Assembly: GCA_022340905.1 (NCBI GenBank)
Contig: JAJDNB010000137.1
Coordinates: 1 to 54,994, forward strand
DNA: 54,994 nucleotides
Source of the DNA: Deltaproteobacteria bacterium
GTDB lineage: Bacteria > Desulfobacterota > Syntrophobacteria > BM002
Direction: 5' to 3'
The notes beneath the pieces were generated by a model, which searched no databases, had not been told where the DNA came from, and worked only from the letters and a program-made list of their open reading frames with translations. Of the stretch, positions 15,863 to 25,844 are shown in pieces. Position 1 is the stretch's first letter. The number at the start of each line of letters is the position of its first letter. The translations under genes were made by a program, and so were the position numbers.

Positions 15863-17032
15863 GTGGACTATTTCTTGACGGAAGAACAGCAGATGATCAA
15901 AGAGATTGCAGCTAAGATTGCTACAGAAAAGGTTCGCCCGGTGCGTGCTGAACTGGATGAAACTGAAGAGTTTCCTCGGGATATTATGAAGATTCTAGCG
16001 CAGTCGGACCTCTTTGGAGTCTACCTGCCGGAGGAATACGGTGGCCTAGGCGGAGGAGTGATGGAAAATTGCTTGGCCATTGAGGAGCTTGGACGGGCAT
16101 GCATTGGTGTTGCCACTACTTATGCAGCCAGTGGTCTAGGAGCTTATCCCATTCTGCTCCATGGCAGCGAAGAACAGAAAAAAAAGTACCTGCCGATAAT
16201 TGCCAGCGGTGAAAGGCTTGCGGCCTTTGCAGTAACCGAGTCCGGCGCTGGAAGTGATGCAGGAGGCATCCAAACGACTGCTAAACGGGACGGAGCTTTC
16301 TACCTGCTCAATGGCACCAAACAGTGGATTACAAACGGCGGTGAGGCTGAAATCTATACTGTCGTTGCAATAACCGATAGGGAGAAAGGGGCAAGGGGTG
16401 CAAGCGCTTTTATTGTCGAGAAAGGTGATCCGGGTTTTTCCTTTGGCAAGAAAGAAAAAAAGATGGGTATCTGCGCCTCCGCTACTCGGGAGCTTCTCTT
16501 CAATGACTGTAAAATTCCAGCTGACCGATTGATCAGCCGCGAAGGCATGGGGTTCATTGTCACCATGAAAACCTTTGACGTGTCGCGGCCGGGGATAGGG
16601 GCCTTGGCGGTCGGTTTGAGTCAGGGTGCTCTGGACATCTCAGTGGAATATGCCCGAAAGCGTGTCCAGTTCGGCAAGCCCATTATATCCTTTCAGGCTG
16701 TTCAGCACATGCTTGCGGATATGGCCACTGAAACAGAGGCCGCCCGGGCTTTGGTCTATACCATCGCAAAATACATTGACAGTGGCGCCAAGGACATATC
16801 CAAACTTTCAGCCATGGCCAAACTCTTCCCCACCGACGTAGCTATGCGGGTAACAACCAACGCCGTACAGGTCCTTGGCGGCTATGGCTATATGCGGGAT
16901 TACCCGGTGGAGAAGATGATGCGCGATGCCAAAATATTGCAAATATATGAAGGTACAAACCAGATTCAGCGGAACGTCATTGGCCAGGAGTTGAACAAAG
17001 AGTACGGAAGGATTAAAGAAACCTTTTTCTAG
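15863..17032 (+). CDS. Acyl-CoA dehydrogenase (short-chain type)
   Basis: A 389-residue complete acyl-CoA dehydrogenase. FAD-binding and family signatures are present (AFAVTESGAGSDAGG, WITNGGEAEIY, RVQFGKPI, VLGGYGYMRDYPVEKMMRD). The catalytic Glu363 lies in IYEGTNQIQR, the butyryl-/glutaryl-type position. GTG 15863 has a strong AAGGAGG upstream. etfB and etfA follow, so it is likely a Bcd/Etf-type complex either oxidising acyl-CoA or reducing enoyl-CoA. It sits inside a fatty-acid-synthesis gene cluster, which is unusual. Confidence 0.94.
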   Translation: MDYFLTEEQQMIKEIAAKIATEKVRPVRAELDETEEFPRDIMKILAQSDLFGVYLPEEYGGLGGGVMENCLAIEELGRACIGVATTYAASGLGAYPILLHGSEEQKKKYLPIIASGERLAAFAVTESGAGSDAGGIQTTAKRDGAFYLLNGTKQWITNGGEAEIYTVVAITDREKGARGASAFIVEKGDPGFSFGKKEKKMGICASATRELLFNDCKIPADRLISREGMGFIVTMKTFDVSRPGIGALAVGLSQGALDISVEYARKRVQFGKPIISFQAVQHMLADMATETEAARALVYTIAKYIDSGAKDISKLSAMAKLFPTDVAMRVTTNAVQVLGGYGYMRDYPVEKMMRDAKILQIYEGTNQIQRNVIGQELNKEYGRIKETFF

Positions 17033-17152
17033 GAAGAATGGAATAGTGGAGTGATGGAATAATGGGGAAGGAAATCAAACTGTAATGGCAATTGTGGATT
17101 GGGAAAGAGGGAAAAGCCAACCTTCCAGTATTCCAACATTCCATCATTCCCT
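17033..17152. repeat. Word-repeat hairpin GGAATAGTGGAGTGATGG
   Basis: The left arm (17036-17071) reads GAATGGAATAGTGGAGTGATGG and so on. The right arm (17121-17151) reads CTTCCAGTATTCCAACATTCC, the complementary words. The related family GGAGTATTGG/CCATTACTCC is at 25.7 and 40.4 kb. It lies between the dehydrogenase gene and etfB. Confidence 0.55.
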
Positions 17153-17170
17153 GTGAACCGTGAGGTGAAC

Positions 17171-17962
17171 ATGCAGGTAGTTGTCTGTATCAAGCAGGTT
17201 CCGGATGCAAAGAACGTTCGGATTGATCCCGAGACATGCACTTTGGTGCGGCAGGGTGTAGAGAGCATAGTGAATCCCCATGACTGGTATGCGGTGGAAG
17301 CGGCTTTGCGCTTTCGAGACGAGTATGGCGGTAAGGTAACAGCTTTGACTATGGGACCGCCGCAAGCTGAGGAAGCGCTTAGAGAAACACTTGCTCTCGG
17401 AGTGGATGAGGCGGTGCTCTTAAGCGACCGGGCCTTTGCAGGGGCCGATACCTGGGCCACTTCACTCACTTTGGCGCGAGCCGTTGAAAAATTGGGGCCT
17501 GTTGAGCTGGTAATTTGTGGCAAGCAGGCTATTGATGGGGATACTGCTCAGGTAGGTCCAGGATTGGCAGCGCATCTGGATCGACCCTATACCACCTATG
17601 CTCGGCGGCTGGAGTTGCTAGATGGAGGACATTTACGAGCTGAGCGCGTCACAGATGTCGGTTATGAGGTTGTAGAGATGGAATTGCCTGCGGTTGTCAC
17701 CGTAGTCCGGGAGATTGGTGACCCAAGGATGCCCGGGCTCAAACACAAGATGAGAGCCAAGAAGAAGGAAATCCCTTTATGGGGCGTGGCTGAGTTGAAG
17801 CTGAACCCTGAAGAGGTTGGCTTGCAAGGCTCTTACACTCAGGTAGTAAGGGTATTCAGTCCGCCACCACGTTGTGACCGGGAGATGATCAACGGGGATG
17901 CAGAAACGCAGGCAGAAGCACTTATCAAATTATTACAAGAGGCAGAGGTGCCTGGCCTATGA
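17171..17962 (+). CDS. etfB: Electron transfer flavoprotein beta subunit
   Basis: A 263-residue EtfB with the typical beginning VVVCIKQVPD, the nucleotide-binding region GKQAIDGDTAQVGPGLA, and an ending region with the RE-x-GDPRMPGLK stretch. ATG 17171 is chosen (GAGGTG upstream); the open frame reaching 17099 consists of repeat sequence. Its stop overlaps the etfA start by four bases. It carries electrons to or from the preceding acyl-CoA dehydrogenase. Confidence 0.95.
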   Translation: MQVVVCIKQVPDAKNVRIDPETCTLVRQGVESIVNPHDWYAVEAALRFRDEYGGKVTALTMGPPQAEEALRETLALGVDEAVLLSDRAFAGADTWATSLTLARAVEKLGPVELVICGKQAIDGDTAQVGPGLAAHLDRPYTTYARRLELLDGGHLRAERVTDVGYEVVEMELPAVVTVVREIGDPRMPGLKHKMRAKKKEIPLWGVAELKLNPEEVGLQGSYTQVVRVFSPPPRCDREMINGDAETQAEALIKLLQEAEVPGL

Positions 17963-19149
17963 AAGCCATAGTTGACAAAGAAAAATGTATAGCATGTGGC
18001 GAGTGTGTGGAAGTCTGCCCTGTGGATGCTATTGATTTAGTGGATGACGTAGCCCAGGTGGATGATAATTGCACTCTTTGCGGACTTTGCGTTGATGCAT
18101 GTGACTATGAGGCCATTGGTTTGCCGGAAGTACAGACCGTCGAGACAGAGGATTTGGAGTCTTACAAGGGTGTCTGGGTTGTGGCCGAGCACTACGATGG
18201 CACGTTGCATTCAGTTTCATTCGAGTTACTGGGCGCGGGCAGGAAGTTAGCCGATAAACTGAAGGTGGAGTTGGCTGCTGTATTAATAGGTCATCAGCAA
18301 GAGGAAGGGGCCAATAAACTCATCGGCTACGGTGCAGATCGTGTGTACTTGGCGGAGCATCAGGCTCTTGCTGCCTTTAATGATGAGTCTTACGCCAATG
18401 TCCTCACCGAACTCATTAAAGAGAAGAAACCCGAGATTCTGTTGGCAGGAGCAACTGCCATGGGTCGTTCTTTTATACCCAGGGTAGCGATCGCAGTGGA
18501 GACCGGGCTAACGGCTGATTGTACTGGACTGGATATTGGTGACGATGGTCTCCTCTACCAGACCCGCCCCGCCTTCGGCGGCAATGTCATGGCTACCATT
18601 CTCTGCCCCCGTCGCCGTCCGCAGATGGCAACGGTCCGACCCATGGTTATGAAAAAATCTGACTTTGATAAAGAGCGCCGAGGGGTGGTGGAAGCCTTTA
18701 CCCCCAGCCCAAATGCTGTTACTTCGCGGATAAAGGTTTTGGAGAGGGTTAGCCAGGAGCAGGAAACAGCACGCATAACTGAGGCCGATGTTGTCATCAC
18801 TGGTGGCCGCGGCCTGCAGAAAGCGGAGAATTTTAAAATCATTGAAGAGGTAGCTCTCCTTCTCAATGGTGCAGTCGGCGCTACCCGCAGTGTCGTCGAT
18901 GAGGGATGGGTGCCCTACAGCCACCAGGTGGGACAGACGGGCAAGACAGTGTCTCCTAAACTCTACATTGCCTGTGGTGTCTCAGGAGCTATTCAGCATG
19001 TTGTCGGTATGCAGGGTTCAGAGATTATTGTGGCGGTGAATAAGGATCCGAGTGCACCTATTTTTGACATTGTAAATTATGGGGTTGTGGCGGATCTCTT
19101 TGAGTTTCTGCCCGCGCTGGTGAAGAAAATAAAAGAGCGAAGAAGCTAG
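17959..19149 (+). CDS. etfA: Electron transfer flavoprotein alpha subunit with N-terminal 2[4Fe-4S] ferredoxin domain
   Basis: A 396-residue EtfA. Residues 1-60 form a bacterial ferredoxin domain with C10, C13, C16, C20 and C38, C41, C44, C48. The second set lacks the usual Pro after its last Cys (CDYEAI). The rest is normal EtfA, including the FAD-binding C-terminal part (GGRGLQKAENF, GWVPYSHQVGQTGKTV, YIACGVSGAIQH). Ferredoxin-fused EtfA occurs in the caffeyl-CoA reductase complex of Acetobacterium and other anaerobes, so ferredoxin-linked, possibly bifurcating, electron transfer is likely; this is an inference. Confidence 0.95.
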   Translation: MKAIVDKEKCIACGECVEVCPVDAIDLVDDVAQVDDNCTLCGLCVDACDYEAIGLPEVQTVETEDLESYKGVWVVAEHYDGTLHSVSFELLGAGRKLADKLKVELAAVLIGHQQEEGANKLIGYGADRVYLAEHQALAAFNDESYANVLTELIKEKKPEILLAGATAMGRSFIPRVAIAVETGLTADCTGLDIGDDGLLYQTRPAFGGNVMATILCPRRRPQMATVRPMVMKKSDFDKERRGVVEAFTPSPNAVTSRIKVLERVSQEQETARITEADVVITGGRGLQKAENFKIIEEVALLLNGAVGATRSVVDEGWVPYSHQVGQTGKTVSPKLYIACGVSGAIQHVVGMQGSEIIVAVNKDPSAPIFDIVNYGVVADLFEFLPALVKKIKERRS

Positions 19150-19189
19150 TATTTTAACTTTGAAATTTGGAACAGATTTCGAAGATTTG

Positions 19190-19272
19190 GCGTTCGATGT
19201 GTGATGTGAGATCAGTTTATATGGCGACCCATGGTTTTGCTATCGCACATCTCAAATCCCATATCACACGTC
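19190..19272. repeat. Word-repeat hairpin GATGTGTGATGTGAGATC
   Basis: The left arm at 19196-19214 and the right arm at 19241-19270 (TCGCACATCTCAAATCCCAT) are complementary. This is the same family as 608-673 and 51072-51158. Located between etfA and fabG. Confidence 0.6.
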
Positions 19273-19341
19273 TTTTAGGAGAAAGCTTCTTTGTAGTCGC
19301 TCCTAGAGCTCAGGATTAGTGTAGCGCATAAGGGGGGAATT

Positions 19342-20094
19342 ATGGCTGAAAACGACAAGAAAGTTGCGGTTGTTACCGGAGGTTCTCGAGGAATCGGTAG
19401 GGCGATTATCATGGCTATTGCTGATGAGTGCTCGACTGTTGTTTTTAATCATTTTGATCCTCCCGAGGACACAGCAGCTGCTGAGACCATCAAGATGGCA
19501 GGTGAAAGAGGGTGCGAGATCGAGGGGGTGCGGCTGGACGTCTCCAACTATCAGGAAGTGCAGGAATTCATCAACGGCGTGGCGGAGCGGCATGGGCGGA
19601 TTGACGTTCTGGTTAACAATGCCGGCATTACTAGGGATACCCTGCTGCTGCGGATGAAAGAGGCTGATTGGGATGCGGTATTGGCAGTGAACCTCAAATC
19701 TGTCTTCAATTGCACCCAAGCGGCTGTTCGGTTCATGACCAAGCAGCGCTACGGACGTGTGGTCAGTATAGCCTCGGTGGTTGGGGCCATGGGTAACGCT
19801 GGTCAGGCGAACTATGCCGCTTCCAAAGCAGGTATTATGGGATTTACCAAGTCTGTGGCCCGCGAAGTGGCAGGGAGAAATGTTACAGTCAATGCTGTGG
19901 CTCCTGGATTTATAGAGACTGAGATGACCGCCAAGCTTTCTGATAAGGTGAAGGAGGCGTTTTTGATCCAGATTCCCTTGGGACGGGCAGGGCATCCCGA
20001 GGATGTTGCCCAGTTGGTGAAGTTTCTCATCTCTGATGATGCATCGTATATCACAGGTCAGATTATCCATCTGAACGGCGGGATGTATATGTAA
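19342..20094 (+). CDS. fabG: 3-oxoacyl-ACP reductase (SDR family)
   Basis: A 250-residue short-chain dehydrogenase. NADP-binding TGGSRGIG is at 12-19, NNAG at 92-95, and the catalytic Ser145, Tyr158, Lys162 (NYAASKAG) are all intact. It ends in the usual GG-x-x-M. ATG 19342 follows AAGGGGGG. Its position next to fabF supports FabG, though SDRs next to acyl-CoA dehydrogenases can also act on CoA esters. Confidence 0.9.
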   Translation: MAENDKKVAVVTGGSRGIGRAIIMAIADECSTVVFNHFDPPEDTAAAETIKMAGERGCEIEGVRLDVSNYQEVQEFINGVAERHGRIDVLVNNAGITRDTLLLRMKEADWDAVLAVNLKSVFNCTQAAVRFMTKQRYGRVVSIASVVGAMGNAGQANYAASKAGIMGFTKSVAREVAGRNVTVNAVAPGFIETEMTAKLSDKVKEAFLIQIPLGRAGHPEDVAQLVKFLISDDASYITGQIIHLNGGMYM

Positions 20095-20109
20095 AGGCAG
20101 AGCTTGCAG

Positions 20110-20202
20110 CCCTCTGCGCTACGAGACGAGATGTCGAGCGAGACGGAGAGCCGGGTATATACACCAGACCTCATCTCGCTTGTCTCGCAAGACAGTAGAG
20201 CA
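20110..20202. repeat. Word-repeat hairpin GAGACGAG/CTCGTCTC
   Basis: Left arm 20120-20149 (ACGAGACGAGATGTCGAGCG...) and right arm 20166-20200 (GACCTCATCTCGCTTGTCTCG). Inner words (CTCTGCG...) are also shared. It lies between fabG and fabF at the place where acpP normally sits. Related words occur at 32.0 kb. Confidence 0.5.
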
Positions 20203-20267
20203 CAGTCAGAGTCTGGGATGAAGCAACTGCTTGCGACAAACGTTTCGTTTAAATTGAGGATTAGGCG

Positions 20268-21509
20268 ATGAAAAGAAGGGTCGTAATTACGGGCCTTGGT
20301 TTGGTCACGCCACTCGGAATCGGAGTGGAGGAAACTTGGTCGGCCTTAGTGGCAGGTAAGTCGGGAATTGGTCCCATCACTAGGTTCGATCCCAAAGACA
20401 TGACGACCAAGATTGCCGGCGAAGTCAAAGATTTCAGGGCGGAGGATTATGTCTCGCGGAAAGATGTCAGACGGATGGACATCTTTACCGTGTACGCCAT
20501 GGCAGCAACCCGCATGGCTGTGGAGGATGCAAAGCTCAACATCAATGGCAACAATGCCGATAAAGTGGGCGTTGTAATAGGATGCGGCCTTGGTGGTCTG
20601 AATACAATTGAAAAATTTCATCGTATCATGTTGGAACAAGGACCAAAAAAAGTAAGCCCTTTCTTTATTCCCATGCTCATCGCCAATATGGCGCCCGGTC
20701 AAATTTCCATTGCTTTTGGAGCCAAGGGGCCGAATGTGGCCATCGAAACTGCCTGTGCTGCAGGCACCCACGCGGTGGGTGACGCTTTTAAGCATATTCA
20801 ACGCGGTATTGCTGATGTGATGATTGCCGGTGGGGTGGAGGCCACGATCACACCTCTGGCTATAAGTGGCTTCAATGCCATGCGAGCGCTTTCAACCCGC
20901 AATGATGACCCGCAGAGAGCTTCTCGTCCTTTCGATCGAGACCGGGATGGTTTTGTCATGGCGGAGGGCAGCGGCATCGTAATTTTGGAGGCCCTTGATC
21001 ACGCCTTAGAGCGGGGAGCCTTTATCCATGGAGAGCTAATTGGCTATGGGCTTACTGGGGATGCGTTCCACATGTCGGCTCCCGCTCCGGAAGGTGACGG
21101 GATGGCGCGGTGCATGCAGATGGCCCTGGATGATGCCGGTGTTACTCCGGGGGAGATTGACTACGTAAATGCTCACGGCACCTCCACAGATCTGAATGAC
21201 AGTTTTGAGACTCGGGCGATAAAAACGGTCTTTGCAGAACACAGTTACGAGGTGGCTATTAGCTCCACCAAGTCCATGACCGGCCATCTTTTGGGAGGAG
21301 CTGGAGGGGTCGAGAGTGTGATCAGTGTGCTCACCCTAACACGTGGCATCATTCCTCCTACAATTAATTATGAAAACCAGGACCCTGAGTGCGATTTAGA
21401 CTACGTTCCCAATGTGGCTCGCGAGAAAGATGTTAAGACAGCTCTGTCTAATTCCTTCGGCTTCGGCGGGACCAACGCCGCACTGGTGTTCCGTAGATAC
21501 GAACCTTGA
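20268..21509 (+). CDS. fabF: 3-oxoacyl-ACP synthase II (KAS II)
   Basis: A 413-residue elongating condensing enzyme. Nucleophile Cys163 ([11 protein letters not shown]), His303 ([11 protein letters not shown]) and His340 ([13 protein letters not shown]) are present. Length is as expected. It uses acyl-ACP and malonyl-ACP, yet no acpP lies beside it. The following genes rpiB and glyA match the usual neighbourhood. Confidence 0.96.
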   Translation: MKRRVVITGLGLVTPLGIGVEETWSALVAGKSGIGPITRFDPKDMTTKIAGEVKDFRAEDYVSRKDVRRMDIFTVYAMAATRMAVEDAKLNINGNNADKVGVVIGCGLGGLNTIEKFHRIMLEQGPKKVSPFFIPMLIANMAPGQISIAFGAKGPNVAIETACAAGTHAVGDAFKHIQRGIADVMIAGGVEATITPLAISGFNAMRALSTRNDDPQRASRPFDRDRDGFVMAEGSGIVILEALDHALERGAFIHGELIGYGLTGDAFHMSAPAPEGDGMARCMQMALDDAGVTPGEIDYVNAHGTSTDLNDSFETRAIKTVFAEHSYEVAISSTKSMTGHLLGGAGGVESVISVLTLTRGIIPPTINYENQDPECDLDYVPNVAREKDVKTALSNSFGFGGTNAALVFRRYEP

Positions 21510-21528
21510 TCGCGTGGGGAGGTTGAGG

Positions 21529-21963
21529 ATGAAGATCATTATAGGGTGTGATCATGCGGGATTCCCCCTGAAAACTCAGATAAAAGTTTTGCTTGAGAAC
21601 ATGGGGCATACCGTCGAAGATGCAGGTTGCTTGAGTGAGGATTCTGTTGACTATCCTGTCTACGGCAAGGCGGTGGCCACTGCGGTTGCCAAAGGCAATT
21701 TTGCCAGAGGCATTCTTATCTGCGGTTCAGGACTTGGTATGTCTATGATTGCCAATCGATTTACCGGTGTGCGCGCAGCTCTTTGTAACGATCTCTTCAG
21801 TGCTGCCCTGAGTCGACGCCACAACGACGCCAATCTCTTGGTGATGGGAGGAAGGCTCATCGGTGGCGATTTGGCTGAAGAGATTGTCAGAACTTGGTTG
21901 ACTACCGAGTTTGATGGCGGGCGCCACCAGCGCAGGATAGCTCAAATGGACGAAATTCAATAA
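21529..21963 (+). CDS. rpiB: Ribose 5-phosphate isomerase B
   Basis: A 144-residue RpiB/LacAB isomerase that interconverts ribose 5-phosphate and ribulose 5-phosphate. Signatures: GCDHAGFPLK at the N terminus, ILICGSGLGMSMIANR with the catalytic Cys, and the RRHNDANLLVMGGR motif. ATG 21529 (GAGG upstream) is the start; the longer frame reaches back into fabF. Confidence 0.94.
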   Translation: MKIIIGCDHAGFPLKTQIKVLLENMGHTVEDAGCLSEDSVDYPVYGKAVATAVAKGNFARGILICGSGLGMSMIANRFTGVRAALCNDLFSAALSRRHNDANLLVMGGRLIGGDLAEEIVRTWLTTEFDGGRHQRRIAQMDEIQ

Positions 21964-21992
21964 TTTTGGTCCCCAATCCCTGGTCTTTTGGC

Positions 21993-22100
21993 CCAGGTCG
22001 CGTCGCATGGAGCATGGGGCATGGAGCATAGGGAAAATTCACAATCTGTTGCTATTGGTTCTATGTTCCCTGGCTTCTTACTCCTGACTCCTCCTGTTAT
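21993..22100. repeat. Word repeat GCATGGAGCATGGGGCAT
   Basis: 22004-22034 repeats GCATGG/AGCATGGGG words. A looser right arm (CTATGTTCCCTGG, CTCCTGACTCCTCCTG) follows at 22060-22096. The same words stand inverted at 45268-45299 and direct at 54862-54892. Confidence 0.5.
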
Positions 22101-22244
22101 GAATTAACACTTCCCATTTTTTATTGATCAGTATACATTACAAAACTCCTGTTTATTTGCCATCTCACCAGAGAAAAAGTGGACAAACGAAGAAGGTGAT
22201 ATAATGCTGGCTCAGCTACTCTACCTTCTACTGCGAGGTCTAAT

Positions 22245-23510
22245 ATGTCGGATTTGGACAGAATAGATCCCCAAGTTGCAGAGGCTATCCGGCTGGAGGA
22301 GGAAAGGCAGCTACAGAGGCTGGAGCTGATCGCTTCGGAAAATTTCACTAGTCCGGCAGTCAGGGAGGCGCAGGGCAGCGTTTTGACCAACAAATATGCG
22401 GAGGGCTACCCCGGCCATAGATATTATGGCGGATGTGAATTTGTGGATACAGCTGAAAGTCTGGCCATTTCCCGGGCAAAAGAACTATTTGCAGCTGAGT
22501 ACGCCAATGTCCAGCCCCACTCAGGTTCCCAAGCAAACATGGCAGTCTGTTTTGCGGTTCTCAAGCCGGGAGAAACCATTATGGGAATGGACTTGCGGCA
22601 TGGGGGCCATCTCACCCACGGCAGTCCAGTCAATTTCTCCGGCAGGTTGTACAACGTAATTTCCTATGGGGTGAACAAAGAGAGCGAAACTATTGACTTG
22701 GAGCAGGTTGAACGTTTGGCGCGAGAACATCGTCCAAAACTGGTTATTGCAGGCGCAAGCGCCTATCCCCGGAGCATTGATTTCGGTTTTTTTCAGAAGG
22801 TCTGTGAAGACATAGGTGCCTACTTCATGGTGGATATGGCCCACATAGCCGGACTCGTGGCTGCCGGGGTTCATCCCAGCCCTGTCCCCCATAGTGATTT
22901 TGTCACTTCCACCACTCATAAGACTCTTAGGGGGCCTAGAGGAGGTCTAATTCTCGCTAGGCAGAGACACGCAGACAAGCTCAATAAAGAGATATTCCCC
23001 GGAATACAAGGTGGGCCACTCATGCATGTCATAGCAGCAAAAGCAGTGGCCTTAAAGGAGGCCTTGAGTGCCGAATTTCGCAATTATCAAAGGCAGATAG
23101 TGAGCAATGCCAAAAGATTGTCAGTTGAGTTGCTGGAAAGGGGCTACCGCTTGGTTTCTGGGGGGACCGACAACCATCTGATGCTCGTTGATTTGAGGAA
23201 AAACGGTCTAACCGGAGCTCAAGCTGAAATCATCCTTGACAAGGCGTGGATAACTGTGAACAAGAACAGCATCCCATTTGATCCGGAAAAGCCCGCCGTG
23301 ACCAGCGGCATCCGGTTAGGAACCCCTGCAGTGACCTCACGTGGGATGGAAGGGGAGGATATGGCCGCAATAGCTGAGTTTATTCACCAGGCCCTGCAAG
23401 CTCACGGTGATGCTGATTCAATAGAAAGGGTGCGAGGGCAGGTCGCGGAATTCTGCTCCCAGTTCCCTCTTCATAAACCGGTTTACGAGAGGGGGGCTCC
23501 TGAGTTATGA
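22245..23510 (+). CDS. glyA: Serine hydroxymethyltransferase
   Basis: A 421-residue PLP enzyme converting serine and tetrahydrofolate to glycine and methylene-THF. The PLP-lysine is Lys226 in [39 protein letters not shown] and [10 protein letters not shown] are typical. Its end overlaps the dCMP deaminase start by four bases. Confidence 0.97.
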   Translation: MSDLDRIDPQVAEAIRLEEERQLQRLELIASENFTSPAVREAQGSVLTNKYAEGYPGHRYYGGCEFVDTAESLAISRAKELFAAEYANVQPHSGSQANMAVCFAVLKPGETIMGMDLRHGGHLTHGSPVNFSGRLYNVISYGVNKESETIDLEQVERLAREHRPKLVIAGASAYPRSIDFGFFQKVCEDIGAYFMVDMAHIAGLVAAGVHPSPVPHSDFVTSTTHKTLRGPRGGLILARQRHADKLNKEIFPGIQGGPLMHVIAAKAVALKEALSAEFRNYQRQIVSNAKRLSVELLERGYRLVSGGTDNHLMLVDLRKNGLTGAQAEIILDKAWITVNKNSIPFDPEKPAVTSGIRLGTPAVTSRGMEGEDMAAIAEFIHQALQAHGDADSIERVRGQVAEFCSQFPLHKPVYERGAPEL

Positions 23511-23971
23511 AACGGCCGAGTTGGAATGCCTATTTTATGGAGATCACCGGATTGGTAGCTCAACGTTCCACCTGCCTTCGTCGCAAAGTGGGAGCCGTGC
23601 TGGTGAAAGATAAAAGGATATTGGCCACCGGATATAACGGTGCTCCTTCTGGGCTGCCCCACTGTCTAGATGTAGGTTGTATGCGGGAGGAAAATAATAT
23701 ACCGTCAGGCCAACGGCATGAACTATGCCGCGGCCTCCATGCGGAACAGAATGTCATTATTCAAGCTGCCCGCCACGGCATACCTATTCAGGGAGCCACT
23801 CTGTATTGTACGACGCGACCATGTGTCATTTGCGCCAAGATGATTATTAATGCTAATATTAGCGCTGTCTACTTTGATGAAGGCTATGCTGACGAGCTCT
23901 CCGACCAGATGCTGCAGGAGGCTGGTGTAGATTTGGTTAAATGGAGATTGCCACAGGGGGATGGGGAATGA
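23507..23971 (+). CDS. Deoxycytidylate (dCMP) deaminase, ComEB-like
   Basis: A 154-residue zinc deaminase. Zinc ligands and catalytic Glu: H78-A-E80 (GLHAEQNVI), Cys106 and Cys109 (RPCVIC). The [13 protein letters not shown] substrate loop ([13 protein letters not shown]) is typical of dCMP deaminases. It supplies dUMP for thymidylate synthesis. Overlapping starts tie it to glyA and nrdR, both nucleotide/one-carbon related. Confidence 0.9.
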   Translation: MKRPSWNAYFMEITGLVAQRSTCLRRKVGAVLVKDKRILATGYNGAPSGLPHCLDVGCMREENNIPSGQRHELCRGLHAEQNVIIQAARHGIPIQGATLYCTTRPCVICAKMIINANISAVYFDEGYADELSDQMLQEAGVDLVKWRLPQGDGE

Positions 23972-24417
23972 AGTGCCAGTTTTGCGGTCATCCCAAGACT
24001 CAAGTGCTCGACTCCCGACCAGGAAAGGACAACAACCATATTCGCAGGCGGAGACATTGCTCGCGTTGCAACGGGAGATTTACCACTTTCGAAAGGTTAG
24101 AGGATACTCTAGCTCTGGTAATCAAGCGTGACGGTCGTTTAGAGGTTTTCGACCGAAATAAAATTCTGACTGCCATCAAACAGTCTTGTACCAAGCTCCC
24201 CATAGGGGAGGATCACCTAAATAAAATAGTAGGATCAATAGAGAGCCGAATCCAAGAAAGCCGACGACGTAAACTGCGCAGTCAAGTTTTGGGAGATTGG
24301 GTTGCAGCCGCTTTGTATGAGGTCCATCCAGCAGCATTTATACGCTACAGCATTGTGCACCGACACATTCAGGATCTCCAAGATCTGCAAAGACTGTTAG
24401 AAGAGGAGTTAGGTTAG
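23968..24417 (+). CDS. nrdR: Transcriptional repressor NrdR
   Basis: A 149-residue repressor of ribonucleotide reductase genes. A zinc ribbon (C3, C6, C31, C34) is followed by the ATP-cone domain ([17 protein letters not shown]). ATG 23968 overlaps the preceding stop as ATGA; the track's earlier codon is inside the deaminase. Next to ribD as in many bacteria. Confidence 0.96.
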   Translation: MKCQFCGHPKTQVLDSRPGKDNNHIRRRRHCSRCNGRFTTFERLEDTLALVIKRDGRLEVFDRNKILTAIKQSCTKLPIGEDHLNKIVGSIESRIQESRRRKLRSQVLGDWVAAALYEVHPAAFIRYSIVHRHIQDLQDLQRLLEEELG

Positions 24418-24452
24418 CAGGGGTAACGTGTCGCGGCTGAAAAGCTAATACA

Positions 24453-25628
24453 GTGACGAAGCAAGGATCTTTGACAAAAGAAGATGAACGGTTCATGCGG
24501 CTAGCCCTCCGTTTGGCCGCCCGTGGTATTGGTCATACTTCCCCCAACCCCATGGTGGGTGCAGTGGTGGTCAGAGGTGGCCAGGTGGTGGGAAAGGGTT
24601 ACCACCGGAAAGCGGGCACCCCCCATGCCGAGATACATGCCCTGGAAGATGCTGGCGACCAGGCTCAATCTGCCACCCTGTACGTGACGCTGGAGCCCTG
24701 TAACCATCATGGCCGGACTCCACCTTGCACTGAGGCAATTGTTCGCAGCGGGGTTCGTCGGGTGGTGGTTGGATGCTCCGACCCGAATCCTCGGGTTATT
24801 GGCGGTGGGATAGAGTATCTTCGAAGTCAGGGAATCCGCGTGGATGAGGGGATTCTTGAGGAAAAATGCTTTCGCTTAAATGAACCGTTTATCAAGCACG
24901 TGACCACTGGCCTGCCACTGGTAATTGCCAAGATGGCCGCCAGTCTAGACGGCAAGATTGCCACCCACCTGGGTGATTCCCGCTGGATTTCAAATGAGCG
25001 CTCGCGACGATTTGTCCACAAGTTGCGTCACAGTACAGACGCTATACTGGTGGGGATCGGTACAGTTGTTGCTGACAATCCGAACCTTACCACTCGCATT
25101 ACCGGAAGGAAGGGCAATAATCCTCTCCGGATAATTCTGGACACCCACCTAAGAACTCCAGTTGACAGCCTGGTCGTCAGTGATACCAAGGAATCTCAGA
25201 CCATCATTGCTACCGGGCCAAAATCATACAAAAAAAGAAGGGAAGCATTGGAAAGCCAAGGGGTGGAGGTTCTGCCTTTACCCCTGGTTCGGGGGAGGGT
25301 ATCATTGCCAGAGCTTTTGAAGAATCTAGGCAGGCGTGAAATCACTAGCCTCCTGGTGGAAGGTGGGGCTGAAGTTCATGGTGGGTTTTTTTATGACAAT
25401 CTTGTTGATAAAGTGTATCTTTTCTTTGCACCAAAGATCATTGGCGGCAACAGGGCCGTTCCCATGGTCGGAGGTGCTGGAGTTGCGAGGGTAGCTGAGG
25501 CTCTAGTGCTGAGGGATCTGACAATGCGCCGACTCGGCGATGATATAATGATTGAAGGATATATGAAAGACTCAGCGCTATTCAAAACAATATCAACCAG
25601 GAAAGATTCAGCGGGTACTTCGCTATGA
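24453..25628 (+). CDS. ribD: Bifunctional pyrimidine deaminase/reductase
   Basis: A 391-residue RibD performing two steps of riboflavin synthesis. The deaminase half has H58-A-E60, Cys83 and Cys92 (EPCNHHGRTPPC). The reductase half begins near residue 150 (KMAASLDGKIAT, DSRWISNERSR). The GTG at 24453 has no ribosome binding site; TTG 24471 with AAGGA three bases before it is an alternative that keeps all motifs. No FMN riboswitch pattern was found upstream. Confidence 0.94.
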   Translation: MTKQGSLTKEDERFMRLALRLAARGIGHTSPNPMVGAVVVRGGQVVGKGYHRKAGTPHAEIHALEDAGDQAQSATLYVTLEPCNHHGRTPPCTEAIVRSGVRRVVVGCSDPNPRVIGGGIEYLRSQGIRVDEGILEEKCFRLNEPFIKHVTTGLPLVIAKMAASLDGKIATHLGDSRWISNERSRRFVHKLRHSTDAILVGIGTVVADNPNLTTRITGRKGNNPLRIILDTHLRTPVDSLVVSDTKESQTIIATGPKSYKKRREALESQGVEVLPLPLVRGRVSLPELLKNLGRREITSLLVEGGAEVHGGFFYDNLVDKVYLFFAPKIIGGNRAVPMVGGAGVARVAEALVLRDLTMRRLGDDIMIEGYMKDSALFKTISTRKDSAGTSL

Positions 25629-25664
25629 AGTACTGCGCTCAGAGCCCGATGGCACCTAGGCGGA

Positions 25665-25760
25665 CTGATGCGGTATTGGAGTATTGGGAAGATTCTCTTG
25701 AAAAGGTTTCTATGTGCATTACTCCATTACTCCACTACTCCGCTACTCCAGTACTCGCAA
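25665..25760. repeat. Word-repeat hairpin GGTATTGGAGTATTGG/CCATTACTCC
   Basis: Left arm 25671-25690; right arm 25716-25757 with CATTACTCCATTACTCCAC, then TACTCCGCTACTCC. The same family is at 40.4 kb and, diverged, at 17.05 kb. Lies between ribD and ribE. Confidence 0.6.
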
Positions 25761-25844
25761 AGTGTTGGTTTCAGACCCAAGACTGAAGCCGAGGAGAATA
25801 TGGCTCTGAAAGGATGATTGGCCTTTTGCCATGGGAGAAAAGGG

